From Oscillospiraceae bacterium (GTDB lineage: Bacteria; Bacillota; Clostridia; Oscillospirales; Oscillospiraceae): a DNA stretch of 40,064 nt. Below the pieces are notes generated by a model, which worked only from the letters and a program-made list of their open reading frames with translations, was not told where the DNA came from and searched no databases. The first letter of the stretch is position 1, and each line of letters opens with the position of its first letter. This document shows, piece by piece, positions 1 to 6,881 of this stretch. The position numbers were made by a program, and so were the translations under genes. The DNA lies in NCBI GenBank assembly GCA_017416325.1, contig JAFQCV010000003.1:1-40064 (forward strand). Direction: 5' to 3'.

Positions 1-1
1 A

Positions 2-91
2 ACATTTATTGCCTGCTATCGAAACTTCAAAATTGCGGAGTTTGACACCGAAGACGGCCAACTAATTCACCGTTCTATTGCAAGGCTGTAA
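2..91 (+). CDS. Possible 3' end of a gene running in from the left edge (unrecognised)
   Basis: A frame open from base 2 to a TAA at 89-91 gives a 29-residue C-terminal tail ending in HRSIARL. The composition is protein-like, but too little is present to name a family and the start lies outside the window. It runs toward the rqcP gene on the other strand, and the hairpin at 164-196 could terminate both. It may simply be a chance open stretch. Confidence 0.3.
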   Translation, partial: TFIACYRNFKIAEFDTEDGQLIHRSIARL

Positions 92-163
92 GTTGTGGAC
101 TATGTCCTTACACTGGTGTGTACCATGTTACACTTGACACAAGCCCCCGCCCTACGTTAGTAT

Positions 164-196
164 AAAAAGAGGGAAGCGTTCGCTTCCCTCTTTTTT
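164..196. terminator. Bidirectional intrinsic terminator after rqcP
   Basis: A near-perfect hairpin with stem GAGGGAAGCG / CGCTTCCCTC is flanked by A-run and T-run on either side, so it can work in both directions. It lies directly behind the rqcP stop codon on the minus strand and closes the amidohydrolase-flippase-HU-rqcP group. Confidence 0.85.
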
Positions 197-434
197 ATAC
201 TTCCTTATACATGGCGGCGGCATCGTCCTTGCGGACGGTTTCTGCCACTTGCAGAACCTCCACAGCCACCACCCGGGGGCCCATACTGATCTCGATCTTG
301 TCGCCGACCTTCACATCGTAGCTGGCTTTCACCACCCGTCCGTTGACGCTGATGCGGCCATTGTCGCAGGCCTCATTGGCAACGGTGCGGCGCTTGATGA
401 GCCGAGACACCTTTAGGTATTTGTCAAGACGCAT
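195..434 (-). CDS. rqcP: S4-domain RNA-binding protein RqcP (YabO/Hsp15 family)
   Basis: This is a 79-residue protein that is essentially one S4 RNA-binding domain: MRLDKYLKVSRLIKRRT at the start, then a GRISVNGRVVK strand-turn and a VKVGDKIEI strand. RqcP (YabO of Bacillus) binds the 50S subunit with RqcH and supports alanine tailing of nascent chains on stalled ribosomes, a bacterial ribosome quality-control pathway. The length is close to that of the Bacillus protein. It lies 3 bases behind the HU gene, with a SpoVB/YabM-like gene upstream, which resembles the yabM-yabN-yabO order of Bacillus with HU in place of MazG. The function is inferred from family and context. Confidence 0.88.
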   Translation of the reverse strand: MRLDKYLKVSRLIKRRTVANEACDNGRISVNGRVVKASYDVKVGDKIEISMGPRVVAVEVLQVAETVRKDDAAAMYKEV

Positions 435-437
435 GGT

Positions 438-713
438 TTATTTTGCAACCAGATCTTTCAGGGTCTTGCTTGCCTTAAAAGCGGGAACTTTGGTGGCGGG
501 GATTTCTACAGCTTCCCGGGTAATGGGATTGCGGCCAACACGAGCTTCCCGATTCCGTACCTCAAAGATACCGAAGCCGGAGAGCTGAATAGATTCTCCC
601 TGCGCAAGCTTCTGGGACATGATGTCGATGGTGGCATTGATCAGACGCTCCGCGTCTTTCTTTTGTGCGCCGGCAGCCTGTGCGGCAGCGGCAATCAGTT
701 CGCTTTTGTTCAT
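438..713 (-). CDS. hup: HU family DNA-binding protein
   Basis: The 91-residue protein begins MNKSELIAAAAQAAG and has the family features: an N-terminal helical dimerisation part, the FGIFEVRNREARVGRNP segment leading into the beta arm, and a C-terminal SKTLKDLV helix. HU dimers bend and compact DNA and coat the nucleoid. It lies between the flippase gene (12 bases upstream) and rqcP (3 bases downstream) in one apparent transcription unit. HU next to rqcP is a common arrangement in Clostridia. The identification is secure, but whether this is the only HU gene of the genome cannot be seen. Confidence 0.96.
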   Translation of the reverse strand: MNKSELIAAAAQAAGAQKKDAERLINATIDIMSQKLAQGESIQLSGFGIFEVRNREARVGRNPITREAVEIPATKVPAFKASKTLKDLVAK

Positions 714-725
714 AATCCTTCTCCT

Positions 726-2327
726 TTACAATTTTAATAATTTGGCGATCTTTTCGCCTTTGGGTAACAAAAGACAGTCTTCGCGGGTAATTGCTTTCAG
801 CTTTACTACTGCAATCAAGTATACAACAGCGCCCACCAAAATAGGCACTGCACAGCTGACCAGACGGCTCACATCACCCAACGCCATTTGGATGCCCTTC
901 CAAGTGCCGAAGACGGCCACACCCATAATGGCGGCAGCCAGCACAGCCCGGAGGATGCTCTTGACAATGGCAGGGGGATTTTTGAAAACCTTGCGCATGG
1001 CAATCAGATTCAGCGCGGTGATGCACACATAGCAAACCAGTGTACCGATAGGCGCTCCCAAAATTCCAATGTTGGGATTGCCGGTAAGAATGAAGATGAT
1101 GGCAAGCTTCAGAATACCGCCGATAAACATATTGATCACCGGCAAAACCACATTGCCGTGAGCCTGCATAATGGCGTTGGTCAGCAGCACGATGGCGTTA
1201 AATACGATGCAGATGCCAAGAATGGACATCAGCTGGGTAGAAAGCTGCAGATTCTCGCCGGAATAACCGCCCAACAGAGCGGTGACCGGCTGTGCCAGAA
1301 GGCTCAGACCCACCGCGCAGGGCAGGGCAATGAGACCGGTGATCCGTGCGCCGGATTCTTCTGTTGCCTTTACAGCGCTGTCCTTATTCAGGGTCAGCTG
1401 GGCGGTGATGGCAGGAATGATGCTGATGGTGATGGGGTTAATAAAGGCGCAGGGCATGTTGAAAATGGTCTGGGTCATATTGTAGATGCCCTTCATGGTG
1501 TTTGCCTGGACTTGGGTATAGCCTAGAGTGACCATCAGTTGACGCATGTAGGTTCTGGTTTCCAGTACGGTCAGCATCTGCAGTCCGGCAGAACCGATGG
1601 TGATGGGAATAGCGATAGCCAGCAGCGTTTTTATGATCTTTCCGGAGGAGGAAACTTCTTCTTCTGTTACCGGAAGGGCTGTATAGGACTTGTGGCAGGT
1701 GAGTTTCAGATACAGGGCAGACAGGGCAGTACCTACGGTAACGCCCAGAATGGCGCCGGCGGCAGCCAGAGGGATACTATTGGTGTAGCGCAGCACCAGC
1801 AGGGCAGCGCCCATGCCGACGACCAACTTGCACACCGCCTCCAGCACCTGGCTGACGGAGGTGGGCATCATGTTGCTCTGCCCCTGGAAGAAGCCCCGGT
1901 AGGTGCTGATCAGACAGATGAAGAACGCGCAAGGACCCAACGCGCCGATGGCGGCCCAGGCATCTGGCTGCATCATTTTTCCGGCTAACCACCGGCAGCG
2001 TACCGTCATCAAAATGCCGCCAGCGAGACCTAAAATCAGGAAAATAGTGCGGCAGATTTTGTAGATCTTCCGGACCTCCCGGTAATGTCCTAGGGAATTC
2101 GCCTGGGAGATCATCCGGCTCATAGCCACCGGAAGACCGGCGGAGGAGACCATGAGAAGTACGGTGTAGATCTCATAAGCGGTGGTGAAATAGCCGAAAC
2201 CCTCCGGACCAATGATGGCGTTGAGGGGTATCTTATACAAAGCACCGATCACCTTGACGATGGCCGTAGACAGGGCCAGCAGCATGGTGCCGTGTAAGAA
2301 GGTTTGCGCTTTTGGTGATTCAGACAT
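726..2327 (-). CDS. SpoVB/YabM-like polysaccharide or lipid II flippase (MVF/MOP superfamily)
   Basis: This 533-residue, strongly hydrophobic protein has about 14 membrane segments and is of the polysaccharide-biosynthesis / stage V sporulation protein B family. The N-terminal FLHGTMLLALSTAIVKVIGALYKIPL segment and the YEIYTVLLMVSSAGLPVAMSRMISQ segment are typical. SpoVB is needed for spore cortex peptidoglycan synthesis, and YabM and MurJ-type relatives flip lipid-linked precursors across the membrane. Here it precedes HU and rqcP, which fits YabM better than SpoVB by synteny, but sequence reading alone cannot separate the two. The start at 2327 lies 15 bases behind the amidohydrolase stop, with a GGAGG-type site in front. 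Confidence 0.88.
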   Translation of the reverse strand: MSESPKAQTFLHGTMLLALSTAIVKVIGALYKIPLNAIIGPEGFGYFTTAYEIYTVLLMVSSAGLPVAMSRMISQANSLGHYREVRKIYKICRTIFLILGLAGGILMTVRCRWLAGKMMQPDAWAAIGALGPCAFFICLISTYRGFFQGQSNMMPTSVSQVLEAVCKLVVGMGAALLVLRYTNSIPLAAAGAILGVTVGTALSALYLKLTCHKSYTALPVTEEEVSSSGKIIKTLLAIAIPITIGSAGLQMLTVLETRTYMRQLMVTLGYTQVQANTMKGIYNMTQTIFNMPCAFINPITISIIPAITAQLTLNKDSAVKATEESGARITGLIALPCAVGLSLLAQPVTALLGGYSGENLQLSTQLMSILGICIVFNAIVLLTNAIMQAHGNVVLPVINMFIGGILKLAIIFILTGNPNIGILGAPIGTLVCYVCITALNLIAMRKVFKNPPAIVKSILRAVLAAAIMGVAVFGTWKGIQMALGDVSRLVSCAVPILVGAVVYLIAVVKLKAITREDCLLLPKGEKIAKLLKL

Positions 2328-2342
2328 GGAAACCTCCTTGTA

Positions 2343-3665
2343 TTATTGCCCCTGCCCGTCGTCGGTAAACACCCGGGCAATGGCGTAGTTTGTCAGCTCG
2401 GCAACAGCAGCCGGCAGGTCGATGGTGGGGAATTGACCGTTTTGGTAGAGGATCTTGCCCCGAACCATGGTCATAGCCACATCGCCGCCCATGGCGCTGT
2501 AGGTAAGACCGTTTAGTACATTGTGGCAGGGGATCAGATGGGGGGCGGAGAAGTCCACCAAACACAGGTCAGCATCGAAACCCTCTTGAATGATGCCGGT
2601 GTCTGCGGCGCGGCCTTGTGCCTGTGCGCCGCAGGTGGTAGCCATCATCAGCGCGGCAGCAGCGGGAAGCCCGCCGGAGCGCTCGTCGCCACGCTGGGAT
2701 ACCGCGGCGGCGCGCATTACCGGGAACAGATCCAGGTTGCCGGCTTCCTGAGAACCGCCGGTACCCAGAGCCACATTCATCCCGGCTTTGACGCAGCTGA
2801 GAATCGGCGCGGTGGGCCGGGCAGCCTTGGCATCGGAAATGGGGGTTGCCACAATGGATGCCTTCTTTTTGCCCAAAAGCTTCTGTTCTTCTTCCGTCAG
2901 ACAGCCGCAGCCGGCAGCGGTGGTGGGCAGCTGGAACAGTCTGTGACAGCTAAGAAGCTCAGCAGGGGCCAAACCGGTACGGTCCAGGCAGGAATCCACT
3001 TCTCCTTGGGTCTGGGACAGATGCAGCTGCAGCCGCAGCTGCTTTTCTGCTGCGTAGCCAACAAGACCTTCCCAAAGCCGGTGGTTGCTGGTGTATTCGC
3101 TGTGGATGCCGGCGTCAATGCGGAGCCTGCCGTTGTCATAGCCGTGCCATTTGTCTACGATCCGTTGCAGCTCCCGGCATTGCTCGTCCGTTTCAAAGTC
3201 AAAGTCCTCGCAGGCATCGATAAACCGGTAGGAAGACAGGGCAAGGTTTGCCTTGATACCTGCCTCAGCCGCCGCCTCTGCGGTGGCATCGGGATAATAA
3301 TATAGATCCGATACAGAGGTGATGCCGAAGCGCAGACATTCGGCGATGGACAGGGTGGCAGCGGCTTTGGCGCACCGATGGTCCATTTTCGCTTCCCGCT
3401 TCAGCTGCTCCTGGAGCGCATCCATAGGAGAAAGGTCATCGCAGTAGCCGCGCAGGACTGAGGCGGCCAAATGGGTGTGGCAGTTTATCAGACCGGGCAT
3501 CAACACCATGCCGGTGCCGTCCACAATGGTCTTAGGCTGCTGTTCCGGTGGCTTTTTGCCGATGTAGGCGATCTTTCCGTCCTGAACACCCAAATGGGCG
3601 CCAAACAGCACATCCATTCGGTCGTTCATGGTAACGATGGTAACGTTGGAGATTAAGGTGTCCAA
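2343..3665 (-). CDS. Amidohydrolase of the SAH/MTA deaminase (ATZ/TRZ) type with altered active-site residues
   Basis: This 440-residue protein follows the MtaD/ATZ-TRZ amidohydrolase plan: a small N-terminal beta sandwich, PGLINCHTH (His63, His65), a TIM barrel, and the closing C-terminal sheet. Family members deaminate S-adenosylhomocysteine, 5'-methylthioadenosine or related compounds with one bound metal. Several family signatures are changed. HLxE reads HLSQ (Glu replaced by Gln218), GTDG reads GTGG (the metal/catalytic Asp replaced by Gly303), and the usual HNPxSN reads ATPISD. It may therefore be inactive or have a changed reaction. The start is TTG at 3665 with AAAGGAAGG five bases upstream. 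It heads the flippase-HU-rqcP group, and a dispersed repeat lies directly upstream. Confidence 0.82.
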   Translation of the reverse strand: MDTLISNVTIVTMNDRMDVLFGAHLGVQDGKIAYIGKKPPEQQPKTIVDGTGMVLMPGLINCHTHLAASVLRGYCDDLSPMDALQEQLKREAKMDHRCAKAAATLSIAECLRFGITSVSDLYYYPDATAEAAAEAGIKANLALSSYRFIDACEDFDFETDEQCRELQRIVDKWHGYDNGRLRIDAGIHSEYTSNHRLWEGLVGYAAEKQLRLQLHLSQTQGEVDSCLDRTGLAPAELLSCHRLFQLPTTAAGCGCLTEEEQKLLGKKKASIVATPISDAKAARPTAPILSCVKAGMNVALGTGGSQEAGNLDLFPVMRAAAVSQRGDERSGGLPAAAALMMATTCGAQAQGRAADTGIIQEGFDADLCLVDFSAPHLIPCHNVLNGLTYSAMGGDVAMTMVRGKILYQNGQFPTIDLPAAVAELTNYAIARVFTDDGQGQ

Positions 3666-3696
3666 AATATCCTTCCTTTCGTAGGAAAGTTGATTT

Positions 3697-3894
3697 CAAA
3701 TTTTTCTTTGCGGGGCAGTTCCGTAAGGGTTTGTAGGGCGGAGTCATGACTCCGCCGATTACTTTCCGGATTTCGAAAAGTTCGAAGGTTGTAAAGACCT
3801 ACCGAAAAATGGACGAAACTGCTCAAATAATGCAACCTGGTCGGCGGACTCATGAGTCCGCCCTACGCACACACGCCTTTCTTGCTGTTCAAAT
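3697..3894. repeat. Dispersed palindromic repeat, copy 1
   Basis: The stretch between hemZ and the amidohydrolase is filled by a repeat-like element. It contains CAGTTCCGTAAGG, then the palindrome GGCGGAGTCATGACTCCGCC (3737-3756), a roughly 85-base middle, and GGCGGACTCATGAGTCCGCC (3843-3862) followed by CTA, so it has inverted ends. The same left half recurs at 16107-16230. The outer border (CAAATTTTTCTTT) is a degenerate version of that in the other copies. No coding potential was seen. Confidence 0.75.
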
Positions 3895-5313
3895 TTACAG
3901 CAAAGCGAACAGCTTGCGCTTGTCCTCCAGCACAGAATCGATCATTTCGATATACTGCTCCGGGAACTTGGGGTTGTGGAACCGCTGGAGCGTGCCGTCC
4001 GGGAGATTTAGCTTGTTCATACCGCCGCCGCCCAGGGAAACAATGGTGTGCAGCTCCTCCATCATCAAGATGTTGTAGAGGCAATCCTGCCCGGGAAGGC
4101 TCCAGCCTACATTCTCGAAAGAGCCGGACATATACTTCTGCCGGTACAGATAATAGGGCTTATAGCCGAGACTGCGGAGTGCTTCGTTGGCATACTCCAC
4201 CATCCGGGCCACTTCCTCCGGGGCGGAAAGGTTTTCCCGGCGTTCAAACAGGTCAGCGCCCTTTTTCAGCGCCAGGGTGTGTACGGTAATGTTGCCGGGA
4301 CGAAGCTTCGCCACCGTGTCTAAAGAGTGACAGAAGCCGTCAAGGTGATCCGCCGGGAGACCGGCGATGAGATCCATGTTGATGCTCCGGAAGCCGGCAT
4401 CCTGGGCCCAGCGGTAGGCTTGCAGCACATCCTGGGCTGTGAGGGGTCTGCCGCAGACCTGCAGCACAGAATCTACCATGGTCTGGGGATTGATGCTCAT
4501 ACGGTCCGCGCCGCCCCGGCGGATGGTGTCCAGTTTTAGGGGATCCAGAGTGTCCGGCCGTCCGCCTTCTACGGTGAACTCCAGACAGCGGCTCAAATCA
4601 AAGCTATCCCGGATCGTTTCCAGGAGCAGCTGCATCTGCGCCGCGGTCAAGGTGGTGGGTGTGCCGCCGCCTATGTAAATTGTACGAATCTTCTTGCCGG
4701 AACTTTCCAGCAATTTTCCTGTGGCGGAGATTTCCGTCAAAAGCGCCGTCAGGTACGGCGCTATCAGCGCTCCGTGCTTGCCAATGGTGCGGCTGACGAA
4801 GCTGCAGTAGCTGCACCGGGTGGGGCAGAAGGGGATTCCTACATAGAGGGAGATGTCATTTTTATCCAAAAGCCGGGCAGTCTCCACGGTGGACAAGGAA
4901 CAGTCTACAGCCAGCTTTGCCCGGGGAGGGGTCACATAGTAAATATCCTGTAAAAGCTTTTGGGCAGACTCCGGTGTGCCGCCTTCCAGCAAGTGCCGGG
5001 TGGAAAGCTTGGTGGGGCGAACCCCCGCCAATGCGCCCCAGGCAGGGGCTTCCGGCAGCAGCTGTACCGCGGCCCGGTAGTAGCTTTGCTGCAAGCACCG
5101 CCGCCGCAACGATACGGTTTCTTCCCCGGCAGGCAAACGCCGGCTTGCCCGGACCGTTTTGCCGCCCAATGTGATGACCGTCACCGCGTTGAGCCAGGTT
5201 TTGCCCCGGGAAAGAGACGATACCGCTTCTACCGGGGAATCCGCGGAAAACAGCGCCATTTGCAGCTGCTCCACCGCATAGCGGTCCTCATGACCGATGA
5301 GCGTCAGTTTCAT
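3895..5313 (-). CDS. hemZ: HemZ-type radical SAM protein (coproporphyrinogen dehydrogenase family)
   Basis: The 472-residue protein has an N-terminal region special to HemZ and then a radical SAM core with C-x3-C-x2-C (PFCPTRCSYCSF, about residues 163-170) and IYIGGGTPTTL. HemZ is a paralogue of oxygen-independent coproporphyrinogen III oxidase. Its role in heme or siroheme metabolism in fermenting Clostridia is not settled, and it could equally be a HemW-like factor. I place the start at ATG 5313, behind AAGAGGAA. A further in-frame ATG at 5382 lies inside the upstream hydrolase gene and has no good ribosome site. It follows the MBL hydrolase by 16 bases and is the last gene of the recJ-relA-dtd-MBL-hemZ series. 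Confidence 0.9.
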   Translation of the reverse strand: MKLTLIGHEDRYAVEQLQMALFSADSPVEAVSSLSRGKTWLNAVTVITLGGKTVRASRRLPAGEETVSLRRRCLQQSYYRAAVQLLPEAPAWGALAGVRPTKLSTRHLLEGGTPESAQKLLQDIYYVTPPRAKLAVDCSLSTVETARLLDKNDISLYVGIPFCPTRCSYCSFVSRTIGKHGALIAPYLTALLTEISATGKLLESSGKKIRTIYIGGGTPTTLTAAQMQLLLETIRDSFDLSRCLEFTVEGGRPDTLDPLKLDTIRRGGADRMSINPQTMVDSVLQVCGRPLTAQDVLQAYRWAQDAGFRSINMDLIAGLPADHLDGFCHSLDTVAKLRPGNITVHTLALKKGADLFERRENLSAPEEVARMVEYANEALRSLGYKPYYLYRQKYMSGSFENVGWSLPGQDCLYNILMMEELHTIVSLGGGGMNKLNLPDGTLQRFHNPKFPEQYIEMIDSVLEDKRKLFALL

Positions 5314-5329
5314 AAAAATTCCTCTTGGG

Positions 5330-5920
5330 TTACTGCATATAAGGGTTGTATTGCTTTTCCAAAGCCAGGGTGGTAGATTCACCGTGTCCCGGATGGATGG
5401 CGAACTCGCCCTCCAGCTGCCGAAGCTTCAGCAGACTTTTCCGGATGGCAGTCCAGTCGCCGCCGGGCAGGTCCGTCCTGCCGCAGCTGCCTGCAAACAG
5501 GGTGTCCCCGGAGAAGATGTGCTTTTCGCAGAGCAAACACACAGAGCCGGGGGTATGCCCGGGGGTGTGCAGCACCCGGAAGCTGAGTCCTGCCAGAGAA
5601 AGGACAGTGCCATTCCCATAGGTGTCGGTGTAGAAAAGAGGACCGGCAGTAAACATCTCGGGAAGCCCCAGATCATCCGGGTGCAAATATACCCGGCAGC
5701 CGGTTTCGGCGGTCAAAGCTTTGACACCGCCCACATGGTCAAAGTGTCCGTGGGTCAGCAAAATGGCGTCCAGTTCTAGCCCCAGCTCTTCTAATGTCTT
5801 CAAAACCGTTTCCGGCTGATAGCCGGGGTCGATGACAACGCAGGTCTTGGCGTTTTCTTCATATACGATGTAGCTGTTGGTTTGATAGCTGCCCAAAGCT
5901 AAAGCGTGCATTTTCAGCAT
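5330..5920 (-). CDS. MBL-fold metallo-hydrolase (glyoxalase II-like)
   Basis: The 196-residue protein carries the metallo-beta-lactamase metal motifs in order: THGHFDHVGG (HxHxDH) at about residues 56-65, HTPGHTPGS (His), FSGDTLF (Asp) and HPGHG (His). This is the compact glyoxalase-II-like subgroup, which hydrolyses thioesters such as acyl-glutathione or bacillithiol analogues. The true substrate in Clostridia, which mostly lack glutathione, is unknown. The start at 5920 has AAAAGGAG upstream. That ribosome site lies right at the border of the inserted DUF559 cassette, so the insertion spared the start signals. It is followed by hemZ. Confidence 0.92.
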   Translation of the reverse strand: MLKMHALALGSYQTNSYIVYEENAKTCVVIDPGYQPETVLKTLEELGLELDAILLTHGHFDHVGGVKALTAETGCRVYLHPDDLGLPEMFTAGPLFYTDTYGNGTVLSLAGLSFRVLHTPGHTPGSVCLLCEKHIFSGDTLFAGSCGRTDLPGGDWTAIRKSLLKLRQLEGEFAIHPGHGESTTLALEKQYNPYMQ

Positions 5921-5932
5921 AAAGGTCTCCTT

Positions 5933-6343
5933 TTAAGGCTCCCCTTGAGGGGAGCTGTCAGCAAAGCTGACTGAGGGGTGAAGCGTGCGGTCTTCAAGAA
6001 ACTGCCATATATGTTGACAGACCTCCGGAAAATGTGTCTGAATTTCTAAATTGGTAAAACGCATTACGGTAATACCATGCTGGAGGAAATATGCGGTTCT
6101 GGCATTGTCGTATGCAGTGTTGAATGGCTCATAATGCTGAGCTCCGTCCAACTCAACAACAAGACCTGCCTTGTGGCAGAAAAAATCCGCAATATAGTTT
6201 CCGATAATCTCTTGACGACGAAATCTAGGCTTACAAAACCTTAGGCAATCATACCATAGGTGTCGTTCTTCTTTCGTCATATTTTTTCGAAGAACTTTTG
6301 CGTTGGGCAACAATTGTTTGTTGCGAGGCAAATTCGCAGGCAT
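5933..6343 (-). CDS. DUF559 / Vsr-like PD-(D/E)XK endonuclease-domain protein
   Basis: The 136-residue protein belongs to the DUF559 family, which shares the very-short-patch-repair endonuclease fold. Visible signatures are MTKEERHLWYDCLR near the N-terminus, PRFRRQEIIGNYIADFFC, and the core LVVELDGAQHYE, whose acidic residues would form the PD-(D/E)XK site. The last residues (SFADSSPQGEP) are simply the translated inverted repeat, a sign that the gene is the cargo of the repeat-bounded cassette. The start at 6343 has GGAGGGG upstream within the other repeat end. It reads in the same direction as the surrounding operon. Activity and target are unknown. Confidence 0.85.
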   Translation of the reverse strand: MPANLPRNKQLLPNAKVLRKNMTKEERHLWYDCLRFCKPRFRRQEIIGNYIADFFCHKAGLVVELDGAQHYEPFNTAYDNARTAYFLQHGITVMRFTNLEIQTHFPEVCQHIWQFLEDRTLHPSVSFADSSPQGEP

Positions 6344-6394
6344 TTTATCACCCCTCCGCCCTCTTTGCGGGCACCTCCCCTGAAGGGGAGGCTT
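5935..6394. mobile_element. DUF559 cassette bounded by inverted repeats
   Basis: About 460 bases between dtd and the MBL gene are framed by inverted ends. The left end is AAGGCTCCCCTTGAGGGGAG; the right end read inward is AAGCCTCCCCTTCAGGGGAG. Each end is also a hairpin by itself. Both flanks carry TTTTA (5931-5935 and 6394-6398), a possible target duplication. The only gene inside runs from end to end. The right end also provides its ribosome site (GGAGGGGTGATAAAATG) and the left end its stop codon. The element splits an otherwise tightly packed operon. A small non-coding relative with similar CTCCCCTTTGGGGAG hairpins lies at 35217-35333. Confidence 0.7.
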
Positions 6395-6395
6395 T

Positions 6396-6860
6396 TTACC
6401 TTCTTGGCTCTCCCAGCAGCTGGTCGGTGTCCAGGATCAAAGTCACAGGGCCGTCGTTGACGGACTCCACCTGCATATCCGCGCCAAACTGCCCGTGCTG
6501 GGGCGGATACCCCAGTTCCCGGCAGACGGCCAAAAACTTTTCATACAGGGCGTTGCCAAGCTCCGGACCGGCAGCGTCGGTGAAGCTGGGACGGCGGCCT
6601 TTCCGGCAGTTGCCGTAAAGGGTGAACTGGCTGACCACCAAAACTTCCCCGTGGACAGCATCCAGACCCAGATTCATTTTTCCGTTTTCGTCCTCAAAGA
6701 TCCGAAGCCCCAAGGCCTTTTCTGCCAAGGCGCGACATTCTTTTTCGGTGTCCTCAGGACCGACACCCAGCAGGATCAGAAACCCCTTGCCGATTTTGCC
6801 GACCACCTGACCGTCAATGGTGACGGAGGCGGAATTTACTCTGGTCAGCACAGCGCGCAT
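6396..6860 (-). CDS. dtd: D-aminoacyl-tRNA deacylase
   Basis: The 154-residue protein has the standard length and motifs of DTD: MRAVLTRVNSASVTIDG at the start, SQFTLYGNCRKGRRPSF around residue 77, and NDGPVT near the C-terminus (the Gly-cisPro selectivity motif). DTD hydrolyses the ester bond of D-aminoacyl-tRNAs and also of glycine mischarged on tRNA(Ala), keeping D-residues out of proteins. It follows relA by 21 bases, as in many Bacillota (relA-dtd). Its stop codon falls within the possible TTTTA target duplication of the DUF559 cassette, so the insertion lies immediately behind the gene without damaging it. Confidence 0.96.
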   Translation of the reverse strand: MRAVLTRVNSASVTIDGQVVGKIGKGFLILLGVGPEDTEKECRALAEKALGLRIFEDENGKMNLGLDAVHGEVLVVSQFTLYGNCRKGRRPSFTDAAGPELGNALYEKFLAVCRELGYPPQHGQFGADMQVESVNDGPVTLILDTDQLLGEPRR

Positions 6861-6881
6861 AATGACGCACTCCTTTTCCTG

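Noticed and set aside
134-166. TTGACA followed by TATAAA-like sequence as a plus-strand promoter
   Set aside because: Spacing to the best -10 is too long (21 bases), and any transcript would run at once into the terminator hairpin at 164-196.
5314-5382. N-terminal extension of hemZ
   Set aside because: It overlaps the end of the MBL gene, has no good ribosome site, and the residues do not look like the HemZ N-terminus; ATG 5313 has AAGAGGAA in the right place.
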